A DNA stretch of 64,000 bases from positions 868,001 to 932,000 of the forward strand of contig WFMF01000007.1 in assembly GCA_011033025.1 (NCBI GenBank), written 5' to 3'. The position numbers and the translations under genes are program-made. A model generated the notes under the pieces. It had not been told where the DNA came from. It saw nothing but the letters and a program-made list of their open reading frames with translations, and searched no databases. Positions within the stretch are counted from its first letter, which is position 1; each line of letters opens with the position of its first letter. Origin of the DNA: Beroe forskalii. Lineage: Eukaryota > Ctenophora > Nuda > Beroida > Beroidae. This document shows positions 20,401 through 33,984 of the stretch, one piece after another.

Positions 20401-21601
20401 CTGGTCCGAACACCAGGTCTCAGGAGAGATGTGCACGGGGTTAACTTCCGAGAAATACTTCATTTTGAGGAGCCTGAGCAGGTGAAAAGGATAGAGTACG
20501 CGCTCTTCAACTTGACCAGGATTTTACAGTACTTCTCCACTGCTGAACTGCACTCCGTTATATTCATCCGGGATATCTCGCTTGATAATATCCTGATAAC
20601 GACCAACACGTCGTGGTCGTCAGGGAACCGGGTCTCTATCTTGGATAGGTTGGAGAGGATGGTGCTAGGACGCGGTGGCGAGGGAGGGTTGGATGATTTG
20701 GAGCTAGGTGACGGGGAGGAAGGGCTGGGTGATTTGGATAACCGGTCTGATGAAGGGCTGTGTTTTGAGGGGTTTTGTTTAGGACAGGGTTCTGAAGGTT
20801 TGGGGCTAGTTTGTAGTTTATCTATCTGATTCTCGGTAGAGCTTGCCGATGGTGAAGGGGATAAAATGATAATGTCACTTGGAGGGTCGGACACAGAGGG
20901 ATTGGTGTTGGCAGCAGCAGAGTTAGGAGTATCAGGTGATCTGGAGAAATCCCCAGATAGGTTCACTATCCCTCCCGAGGGTAACATACTGAGTAATCGC
21001 TTGCTGAGAGAGGGGCTAGCAGGGCAACTCTTCATTTGTTTTGCCAACTTGTTGAAGCAGCTCTTCTTCTTCTGAGCTAATCCAGGAACACTGCGATTGT
21101 TCCCGTGATTGCCATTAGAATTTGTACTGTTCTGTAAGGTTACCGGCGTCCGATCTTCCGCAGGATTACTCCTGGGAGCATCCAACTTCCGGCGCTTCTG
21201 GGGCGGGACCATGGTCAGCGGACCACCTGTATCGACCTTATTACTGGTCAGTCGCAGACCCAAGTCACGGATCTTAGCCATGCAATTCTCAGTGCTAAGT
21301 CCTTTCTGCAGTCCTCAACATCATCAGCAAACACTTCACTCTCGAGGTACTCCGGGTCACATTGCTCCTTCAGGAGGACGAGCGAGCTGAGGAGGCCTTT
21401 GAAGGCCGTGTTTCCGTATGTGACGCGTTTGAGATCGCACATGAGTTGCTCGAAAAGGGGAAGGGTCGGAGCGTCTTTTATTTCAGTGATTGAGTCATCG
21501 TCTGAGTCGAGTGTTACTACTTCTACCATGTTGCTAGCACTGGGAAGTATGGGGATAAGTATTTCATTCATCTTAACATTCAACGATTTTACAACATTCA
21601 A
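14453..21601 (-). CDS. DAXX: DAXX histone H3.3 chaperone, 8 exons, frame-broken
   Basis: DAXX is a nuclear H3.3-H4 chaperone and SUMO-dependent co-repressor. Exons: ~20288-21601, 19879-20133, 18085-19731, 17596-17759, 17087-17229, 16647-16801, 16315-16449, 14453-14711. An N-terminal SUMO-interaction motif (VEVVTLDSDDD) precedes a helical segment like the DAXX N-terminal bundle. After a long Ser/Pro-rich and acidic linker comes the histone-binding domain: APDYLEKIARIEKLSKKLV, KFPDIEDVRRLIE, LAKQVFLDAGTQIQNHRKTE and RLDGGFHLMDQVDATKDPA. The end is poly-acidic with a terminal SIM (SDSDDIVELN). The order and motifs are those of DAXX, but the protein is nearly twice vertebrate length (~1340 codons). 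A helical segment encoded around 20000-20560 has no counterpart I recognise. The frame breaks near 21295, near 20480 and at a 49-bp duplication (18571-18645). Start is the ATG at 21601 or 21568. Family call is firm; intactness is not. Confidence 0.85.
14884..16185. repeat. Large imperfect inverted repeat in DAXX intron 7
   Basis: The left side begins with a minisatellite of CTACTGACCCCC units (about 14884-15135). The right side ends with reversed copies (CCAGGGGTCAGTAGGG, about 16140-16180). Between them, the left arm 15165-15345 (ATGAATGTTTTAAAGCATTT ... ATAACAGAATAACA in reverse) pairs with the right arm 15945-16070. TCAAGT/ACTTGA-rich segments fill the middle. The symmetry marks an old palindromic element. 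Confidence 0.6.
15570..15835. repeat. Minisatellite of ATGACTGAC units
   Basis: About 25 copies of a 9-10-bp unit (ATGACTGACATGACTGAC) with several short interruptions, at the centre of the DAXX intron-7 inverted repeat. Open frames across it are artefacts of the repeat. Confidence 0.8.
17748..17970 (-). repeat. Minisatellite copying the DAXX exon-4 acceptor
   Basis: On the coding strand the unit is GATGTTTCAG followed by ATGATGTGAGTGT and GGTAATA. The exon-4 border itself is the same sequence: TTTCAG at 17765-17760, then ATGATGTGAGTGTAGAC from 17759. Seven further copies spaced about 26-33 bp fill the end of the intron. Each copy carries a usable-looking 3' splice site and the first codons of exon 4. 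A GTGAGTGTG word in each also resembles a 5' splice site. Confidence 0.85.
18571..18650 (-). repeat. 49-bp tandem duplication inside DAXX exon 3
   Basis: The coding-strand phrase CATCTTCTCAA(G/C)CTTCA(C/T)TGGAG occurs twice with an offset of 49 bases. It encodes PSSQASLEFIE, then in another frame PSSQPSLEFIEELSNE. Because 49 is not a multiple of three, the reading frame switches across it. Confidence 0.75.
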
Positions 21602-22233
21602 AGACTTTTCAAAGAATCATGACTGAGTGCATTCTTGATGTCTATAAATTTCGCACAAAATGTTAGGCAAAATGATATTTCTTTGATCCTTAATGAAAAG
21701 TTGCCGAGCTCCCAGAACTATTTCAATAATTTAAATCCATTTCCTGGACTGTCGCCGACAAGAGTAATTCACTGAAAATGTCATGGATTCTTAAATTCAA
21801 TAATGTTAACAAATTCATAAAGATAATTTTCTTAAATCTAAACAGTCACATGCAATCGTTATCTTAATGATTTATCGAATAAATTGCTTTATCTAAATCT
21901 GAAATGTTGGATGAATCTTTGTGGTAATTTCTTTTCTACAGCTAAAAATTCCACAATCCACATAATTTTCAACGAATTATGAACCAAAAACAGCCCTGAA
22001 ACTAGTGAACACGAACATGTCCATAACATTTTGAAGTCTATTCCATCTAAGCGTTATCGGTTTGAAGAGTCAATCATTTTCATCATGAAATAACTGCCTG
22101 CAGTTAAACAGGAAAAATTAATTGCATCGAGAATAACAAACTTTTGGCTAAACGAAATGCAGAACCAGTGAAGTTATACTTCGTTAATCAAACCCTTACC
22201 AATAACATATCATGCACACATTAGTTTAGACTC
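21602..22233. other. DAXX-COPE intergenic region
   Basis: No gene seen. This ~630-bp AT-rich spacer must hold the DAXX promoter/5' UTR and the COPE 3' UTR. No distinct element was recognised. Confidence 0.4.
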
Positions 22234-23408
22234 TTATCGGTTAGCAAGGAGTGCTGATGATAACTCGTCAAACATCTTCTCCTTCTCCTTCATCTTAACC
22301 ACGTACGGGTGGTGGGGATGAGAGTCCTCGACCTGGGCCGTGTACCTCTTGGCAGAGTCTCTAGCCCCCAGGAAATGAGACACTATGGACAGATTAATCA
22401 GGGTTTCAGGGTGCCCGCTATCCTTATCAAGCGCTTTCTGTAGCACATCCTCGGCTTGCTCAGCCTTGTCCTGGAGAATCAGACACACTGCCTGTCCGTT
22501 TAGCAGGATGGGAGTAGGACCGAACTTATCAGCCAGCTCCATGTAGATGTAAAGTGCAGTCTGCACACTCTTAGCATCTGCCATGGCGATGTTGAGGGCA
22601 GCAGTGGCGAGCTGAGTGACAGTAGCATCATCATCTCCCTCCTGCATCTTCTTAACTTCCTTGGTGGCAATATCTACTCTGTTCATCTGGAGGAGGGTCT
22701 GTACTGCCAGAGCTGCACATTCCAGAGAGTTAGCAGAGTTTGTAACGCGGAGTGTGGACTCGAAGTCACCGGCAAGTAGGTAGATGTTAGCACAGAGCAG
22801 GGCGACTACCTCAGGACATACGCTCACTTCACACTCGTTCAAAACGTTACCAACCTGTGAGAGGGGACAGGGTTCTGAAGGGAAGGGGACGACATGTGTA
22901 CAGTGGTGGAGAGAAACACAAATGCTAGAAGAACTATTCATTGCTGGTAGTTGACATACTCAAAGATGAGTTTGATGGCAGCATTGAATGGGATACAAAT
23001 CTCACCTCTGAAATGATAGCATCTTTGTTGTTCGGATTCTGCATGATTTTAGCGAGGAGCAACAAAGCCTTGAACTCAGGTCCTGATCTAGTCTCTACCT
23101 CCCCAATTACAAGGTTGTATTTACCTGAAAAGAAAATGGTGAACGAGAAACGCATTGTAAGTGTATATGGAGCGCATTGGAAGTGTGAATTTTCTAAAAG
23201 CACCATAGCTCAGTTTGAGAAGTCACGCCCTAATCAATGTCCTAGGAATTAACGTCTCACCCTCTCCCAAATACGCTCTGTACATCAACACATCTTTCTC
23301 CAGATTCACTGTGCTATCCCCCGACTGCATCTTCTGAGCATCTTTGACACATTGTCTGTAAGACCCGATGTAGAAGGCTGTCTTCACCATAAACAGAGGA
23401 TCTGCCAT
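22234..23408 (-). CDS. COPE: Coatomer epsilon subunit (epsilon-COP)
   Basis: Epsilon-COP is the TPR-like solenoid subunit that binds alpha-COP in the COPI coat on Golgi-derived retrograde vesicles. There are three exons: 23261-23408 (ATG at 23408, MADPLFMVKTAFYIGSYRQC), 23006-23124 (KYNLVIGEVETRSGPEFKA) and 22234-22854 (VGNVLNECEVS to stop). All junctions are canonical GT-AG and in phase, giving about 295 residues against about 308 in human. Hallmarks are FYIGSYRQC near the N terminus, EGDDDATVTQLATAALN, LADKFGPTPILLNGQA and LQKALDKDSGHPETLINL near the C terminus. The tandem alpha-hairpins are visible throughout. TTGTGTAG just upstream of the ATG could be a 3' splice site of a 5' UTR intron. 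It lies head-to-tail with DAXX, and nothing suggests co-regulation. Confidence 0.93.
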
Positions 23409-25969
23409 TGCTGCCCTACACAAATAATAGGTATAATTAGAACGATTAGAGAGTAAATTAGTCCCATGATTAGGTAAACAATTAGCGGTAAATGTGCCAA
23501 GTTTTATTGCCAGCCATATCGCACACTTGTCGAATCGTACACGTACCAAGAAAATTCCTCCGAAGTTCCTATTGCTAGTTTTTGATGCATAAATGGGATC
23601 CTTTATTTATTTCGCGCTGGGAAAATTGTGTGCTTTTTCACGCGCGCGCGCACACACGACAAGTTTCCAGGTGTGACATTCGTGCCACGACCTTTAATTT
23701 GAAAGTGTTGAAATCGAGAAAAATTTGAATGAAATTTCGACATACATTACAAGAGCAAAACAATAAAGGACCGCAGCTGCATCTTAAACTTAGCGAAACA
23801 TTTGAAGCTATCATGGTATAGCCCAATATAAGGAGCAACGGGAATTGTAAGAATAACCGTAGAAACATTGAAACACACTAACATTACAAATTTTACAAAA
23901 GGATAGCATGGCACAACACACTATGAGACACAGTGCGTGTTACGACACTCCGAATGACAAACGATAACTGAAAAAACCGTTGAGGACTGAATCGAATGTA
24001 TAAAACCATTAAACCCACTATCGTCTATTAGCGACTCCGTAAGTTGCGGTGTGTAACTTTTATACAACAGCGCCCTGTAATATCTCAATATTAATCAATT
24101 AAACCAATTAAACTGGAAAGTGGTCACTCAGGTACCAATTAGAGTGTTTCTCTTGGCTTTTTTTCCAATATTGGTTATCGTTTCTCACCCGTATTATCAA
24201 TAAAGAAGTATCAACAACATCAAATAAATCTTGATTAAAAACTATGTCTATCGTCGTTTAGCAAGGTAAAACAATATATTATATCCTTTCCTTTCTCTAC
24301 CACAACAACACAGTACATCAAAATAGTGGTACAATTGTAATGGAAATTTCGGGGGAAAAATAAAGAAATATGGGTTGATTCTGGGGTTGATCTATTTTCA
24401 GTCTAAGTCAAGAGTTCAAGCTGAAAATGTTCTTGATGGCAATTCCACAAAATTTCCACTGTACCATTATACTTTTAGGGGTAGTGTGTATAGCATTGTT
24501 AGTAAACCATGTGATAAATGTTAAATTACAAATCAAACCGCAGCTTTTACTCCAAGAAAGCGCACACATACACTAAAACTTATAAATACATTGAGGTGTG
24601 AACTGTGACGACGCTAACTTTTAAAAGTTGTAGGTTAGGGCTAAGTCTTGTGCTACATGGAGATACTTTCTATATTATACTGTATAGTGAATCCAACACA
24701 GTTACACAGTGCACAGTGTACAGTACACAAGTATACGTGTATACTGCATAGTACAACTATACACAAATACAAGTGTGCATTCTACGGGCCAATACATCAC
24801 AGCAAAGGGTTATTTTATTTACAGCAACAAAACGTACAATACATATTTGTCTTGGCATATCTTTAAAAAGGGTCTAATATCATGATCTCTCTTCATTGCG
24901 CGTCTGTAAGTGTGTATTTATATCATACTGCTTAAAATTTAAAAGATAAAATTAAAACTGTTATCACTTTTACGAGAACGATCGTATTGATGCATAGATA
25001 TAATACTCGATACTACTTAGAAATATCTTACATTATCAGTGAAATATCCTTCACACCTGGCCTTGGGATTTTACAGACCCTCAAACTGTGCAGTAAACCT
25101 TAGTTTTGAAAAATTCCAATTCCAAAATAAATCATGGAGTGAGGCCATGAAAGAAACGAGGGTTGCTGACTCGAAAATTAAAGTGAAATATCACGCACGG
25201 AGGAAATAAACTGCAATGGGAGTATCAATAGATGATCTGGTTTTTCAAAGGTTTACTGCGTCATGATTTTAAATCTAAACAAATTAATTATGGTTTAAAG
25301 TTATATTGCAATATACTATAACATGATCATATAATATATAGAATATAAATCAGTACAAAACCGTGGTATATCAGCACACATTTACCATCCTCAATCCAGG
25401 TAGGTTATGCAGATTGCAGGTTTGTCACGTGATTAAATTAGACTGAAATAATCGGGTCACATGATCAGTACGTGACAATTGTTTAGCTGGGTGAGTGATG
25501 AATCGTATGAGACAATCGTATATAAACTGTAAAATACCGATCAATAATATATTAATCACGTGACTAAATCTTTTAAATCTCAACTTACATACAAAACATT
25601 CGGGTGCAATTTGACACTAGAAGTATATTGTCTATTCTTCAACAGGAGAATAGACTAATAGAGAATCATGGAATTTCAGCAATGTGTTCTGGGATGAAGT
25701 TCAATTACAGGGGGATCTAAGGTAAAACAAAACTCTTAAAGTCAGTTACTCGCATTGAAAGTCTACACAAGTCACGTGTGACGCATTGCACGTGGTACAT
25801 AATGCGTGACGCGTTGCACGTGATACATAACGCGTTGCAGCGGCAGGTCAAAAGACTTGGTAAAGGTTGATATAAATGAAACAGATGAAAGCACAATCAC
25901 TGGAAATAGTGGTACATATAAGCGGAGCAAGTTACCAAAATAACACCAGTCACAGTCATCACCTTACCA
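23409..25969. other. COPE-MAP2K4 intergenic region
   Basis: No gene seen. It contains the COPE 5' flank and the MAP2K4 downstream region. Points of note are a GC/CA alternating run (CACGCGCGCGCGCACACAC) at about 23639, scattered poly-AT tracts, and clusters of CACGTG/TCACGTGA words at about 25425-25560 (a TCACGTGATTAA / TTAATCACGTGA pair) and 25772-25840. Confidence 0.35.
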
Positions 25970-26282
25970 GGACACGACCATGTTACCATGACACGACCAT
26001 GTTACCATGACACAACCATGTTACCATGACACCACCATGTTACCATGACACGACCATGTTACCATGAAACAACCATGTTACCATGACACGACCAGACCAT
26101 GTTACCATGACACGACCAGACCATGTTACCATGACACGACCAATTTGTTATCATGACACGACCATGTTACCATGACACAACCATGTTACCATGACACGAC
26201 CATGTAGCCATGATAAGACCATGTTACCATGACACGACCATGTTACCATGACACGACCATGTTACCATGTTACCATGGCCTC
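25970..26282. repeat. Minisatellite ACCATGTTACCATGACACG
   Basis: About 15 copies of a 19-21-bp unit immediately downstream of the MAP2K4 stop codon, probably in its 3' UTR or just beyond. Variants include an inserted CCAGA. I found no match to a splice junction. Confidence 0.8.
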
Positions 26283-26345
26283 GCCTTGACACCGCCACCA
26301 CCATTGTTATAGAGGTGTCCCTTGTTTTAGGGGCTAAGTAACTCC

Positions 26346-30290
<3,945 letters not shown>

Positions 30291-30580
30291 CTGTAGGAAA
30301 AATAAGAAAATAAGTTTTATTATAGTCATCATTTTCAATAAATAAACTTATATAAACAAACTAATCTAAACAGATTGGTATAAACAAACATTAACTAAAA
30401 GAATGACCCCAAGTTATGTAAACCAAATAAGTTTCTAACATTATAATTTATATCAACATTTCAAGAATGAATCCTTTAAAACACATTGATCTGCAAGTTG
30501 CAAATATTGATAATTATTGTTAAATTTGTTAATTAAGAAAATCATAAGTTCTTATTTAAATCACAAAGAAAAATTTCTTC
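30291..30580. other. Intron/upstream region of MAP2K4
   Basis: AT-rich with no exon recognised. The missing 5' exon of MAP2K4 was looked for and not found here. Confidence 0.35.
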
Positions 30581-30850
30581 AAGACATCAATCTGCAAGAC
30601 CTTTCTCCAACTCCATACTTGAACACCACCATGATTCCTTTAGGTAATGCAATGTGGAGAGCGGTAGGATCTAAGTTTGTTCACATCGAGATGAGTGGTG
30701 TGCAGGCATCATGAGTCAAATACCTACCTCAGCTTTTGGGGTGTTTCAAACTGCAAGAGCTTTTTATGAGGTAGGCCCCCCAGCAGTCACTCCCTGGTAA
30801 AAGGGTATGGCACCATCAAGTGCAGTGACCACCTGCCTGAATGAAACCTG
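30575..30850 (+). repeat. Copy 1 of dispersed repeat (CAAGACATCAATCTGCAAGA)
   Basis: The segment shares long near-identical sequence with 32725-32985 and 33230-33490: AATCTGCAAGAC, GATGAGTGGTGTGCAGGCATC, TTTTTATGAGGTAGGCCCCC and CAAGTGCAGTGACCACCTGC. This copy continues directly into the retrotransposon 3' part at 30950-31700, so the repeat is probably an internal piece of that LINE family. Confidence 0.65.
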
Positions 30851-30949
30851 CACAGTGTCTCCAACACCACTCTTAGGAGGAAGACTATTGAGGTGTGTAC
30901 CAGCTCCTTCAAGGCTGGCCCTCCCAGAATGTTTGGCATGATGTAGAGT

Positions 30950-31720
30950 GACAGACTTGCTAAGGTGCTGCGCAGCATGGGTAGAAGTGACTTGAGAGTG
31001 CCCACTCATCTTTTGACTGGCCATACAGCCCTAAACTACCACCTCAAGAAACTGAACTTTTGCTGTAAATGCAACTTTTCCACTCTGCCTGAGTGATGAA
31101 GAGATGGTGTCACATTTCCTCAGAATGTGTCCCCCGCCCTGGTCAGTATTAGATTTGAGTATTTTGTTACCTACTACTGCACAGGGACTGACATGTTCAA
31201 CAAGTTCAAGATCAAAAGGATTGTTAGCTATGCTCATAGGACTGGGGAACCTAATAGAAAAGCTGATAATGATCCTGAAACAAACTAACCATGGAATCTT
31301 ACTGGACCTGTGACAGGAAGATCCACACCCAAGGACACCACGAGCCCCAACCTGGTTGGGACTCGACGGTATCCCGGCTGGCTGCTCTCAGCTCAGGACA
31401 TCCATGGAAGTCACGTGGCCTATAAAACCACCCAGGGGTTCACACCCTTAGCCTAGTGTACTAGGGATAATCTCTATTCTCAGCATGGCTGCCACTGGCC
31501 TGGTTGATTAAACCAACCTTGGGCAACACTGGGCAGGAAGTCTCTTCCCGTAACCATGTTGGCAACACCAATGTGCTCCTGGCATATTGTTCCTCCTGGA
31601 GAGGTACGGGATTCATTCCCATCCACAGAAGCCCTGGCAATTGAGACCTTCCTGCAGGAGGTCCTGTACTGGGGTTTCTGTTTGGATCTTAAAACTTAAT
31701 GAACTGGGTAAAATACTGCC
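30950..31720 (+). mobile_element. LINE (non-LTR) 3' remnant, plus orientation
   Basis: The conceptual product around 31000-31130 reads LLTGHTALNYHLKKLNF..C..C and, after a frame break, DEEMVSHFLRMCP. This is the conserved tail after RNase H in many LINEs (TGH...L..HL...C..C.....E...H.L..C). The 3' part (31395-31520) is about 85-90% identical to the reverse complement of 56570-56680. It includes CACACCCTTAGCCTAGTG and GCCACTGGCCTGGTTGATTA. Stops and shifts show that it is dead. Confidence 0.7.
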
Positions 31721-32099
31721 TAAATTATGCTTTGGAGCCCTACTATGCAACTCATCTACACATCACATACTATGCAGATCAATATTGAGAGTTCAACAGC
31801 CGAAAGTATACAATATTGTTTGAAAATGATGGAATAATGAATAAGTTAATCAGAAAGATGACTGTATTTGTATCCGAAAGATTATTAATCAGACAAAATT
31901 TAGCAAAATTTAGCAAAATTTAGCAAAATTTAGTGCTTGTAAATTCAAAACAACTTCCATGTTCAATAGTTATTATAAATACAGTGAACAATCGGCATGA
32001 CCAATATGGTTAACAATTCTAAACTCACACTTTTGCCTAACCATTACTCAAACGAGAGTCCTCTTTTGCGCGCCGTTGTTTCACTCCTCAAAACTTTGC

Positions 32100-32400
32100 C
32101 GTTTGGTACTAGCATCTGGTAAAGTGAACCTTAGCCATGACCCTTGTCTGACGTCGTCAGATCCATTTTCTGCGAGTCGAGGCGCGCACAAGGGGGTCAG
32201 GCAACGTAACGCCTGACACCAAAACCCTGGTTTCGCGCGGCGCTTGCAGAGTGCGCGGCGCAAAAAGCCCCTGGCCCTGCGGTTAATAGGGGAATTCACG
32301 CCAGACACGCCAGCTGTGCGGCGCTGATTCATGATTCTCACGGGGGTCTGTCAACGGCCAACAAGTTTGATCGGCCGTTGACAGACCCTCGTAAAAAGTC
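32100..32400. repeat. GC-rich island with 21-bp palindrome
   Basis: GGGGGTCAGGCAACGTAACG at about 32192 matches the hairpin family at 5.4-5.9 kb. At 32345-32393, GGGTCTGTCAACGGCC and its reverse complement GGCCGTTGACAGACCC flank a short AACAAGTTTGATC loop. Composition (GCGCGGCGC words) is very different from the AT-rich flanks. There is no coding evidence. Confidence 0.55.
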
Positions 32401-32699
32401 ACATCCAGTGCCGCGCGCTGAATCCAGTTGTAGTTTTATTGAATTGAACAGTTATAGTTTATTTCTATCAAGCCCTTTAATTTTTCCATGTGATTTAAGG
32501 AAAGAGCTATCTCTCTCTGAACTGAATCAAAGAAATAACCCATGGTAAGCTTATTAAAACCAGTAACAACCCAACTTCAGAGCTGAGTAGTGATTTATTT
32601 TGGATCTTGTAGCTTTAGATCACTTCGTGAATGAAACTGAAACTTGCTTTTTAGTCTTTGTTTGTACTCCAAGCATTAAGAAATTAAGCAACACACTTT

Positions 32700-33720
32700 T
32701 TTGAATTAAAAAGAAATCTTTCTTCAAGACATCAATCTGCAAGACTTTTCTCCAACTCCGTACTTGAACACCAACATGATCCCTTTAGGTAATCCAATGT
32801 TGAGAGCAGCAGGATCTAAGTGAGTCACACCAAGATGAGTGGTGTGCAGGCATCTTCAGTCCAATACCTACCTCAGCTTTCGGGGTGTTTAAATTGCGAG
32901 AGCTTTTTATGAGGTAGGCCCCCCAGCAGTCACCCCCTGGTACCAGGGTATAGCACCGTCAAGTGCAGTGACCACCTGCCTGAATGAAACTGAAACTTGC
33001 TCTTTGGTCTTTGTTTGTACTCCAAGCATCAAGAAATTAAGCAAAACACTTAGTGAAGAGAAGTAGAGGACTGGTGGATGGATCCGGGTTATTTGTGTCC
33101 TTTTACGTTGCACATTAATAAAATTAATGAGAAGTGGCATGCATCCTGATCCAATACTCCATCTTGAGAGATGCTTCTCCTGAAAATCAGGGTTAAAACA
33201 TTTTTGAATTAAAAAGAAATCTTTCTTCAAGACATCAATCTGCAAGACTTTTCTCCAACTCCGTACTTGAACACCAACATGATCCCTTTAGGTAATCCAA
33301 TGTGGAGAGCAGCAGGATCTAAGTGAGTCACACCAAGATGAGTGGTGTGCAGGCATCTTCAGTCCAATACCTACCTCAGCTTTCGGGGTGTTTAAATTGC
33401 GAGAGCTTTTTATGAGGTAGGCCCCCCAGCAGTCACCCCCTGGTACCAGGGTATAGCACTGTCAAGTGCAGTGACCACCTGCCTGAATGAAACTGAAACT
33501 TGCTCTATGGTCTTTGTTTGTACTCCAAGCATCAAGAAATTAAGCAAAACACTTAGTGAAGAGAAGTAGAGGACCGGTGGATGGATCCGGGTTATTTGTG
33601 TCCTTTTACGTTGCACATTAATAAAATTAATGAGAAGTGGCATGCATCCTGATCCAATACTCCATCTTGAGAGATGCTTCTCCTGAAAATCAGGGTTAAA
33701 ACATTTTTGAATTAAAAAGA
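32700..33720. repeat. ~503-bp direct tandem duplication
   Basis: Two consecutive units (about 32703-33205 and 33206-33720) are almost identical. Each contains the ATCAATCTGCAAGACTTTTC repeat found at 30.6 kb and a segment from GAATGAAACTGAAACTTGCT to CCTGATCCAATACTCCATC. The minus-strand open frames at 32907-33245 and 33410-33796 are the same translated repeat and match no known domain. High identity suggests recent duplication. Confidence 0.8.
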
Positions 33721-33984
33721 AAATTATAATTAAAAATCTGACTACAAAGATGACTGTATTTGTTCTACAAAGAAGAAAAATCTGGGTGCTTAGCAATAAA
33801 TTTTGTTTTCATATTTGCAGGTGTTATCAACATTGAGTTTCATTCATTTGTTACCATGAAGAACATGGTAAAGATTTGCATGTTATCTATTGTTAATAAC
33901 TATCTATTTATTCTTTAATTGTTGTTATATTGTCAATAACTTCTTTTCAATGCAATGAATTACAGGCATATGCAACAGTGAACT

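Noticed and set aside
32907..33796. Two similar ~110-130-residue minus-strand proteins
   Set aside because: They are the two halves of a ~503-bp tandem duplication of dispersed repeat sequence, with no domain and no conserved start.
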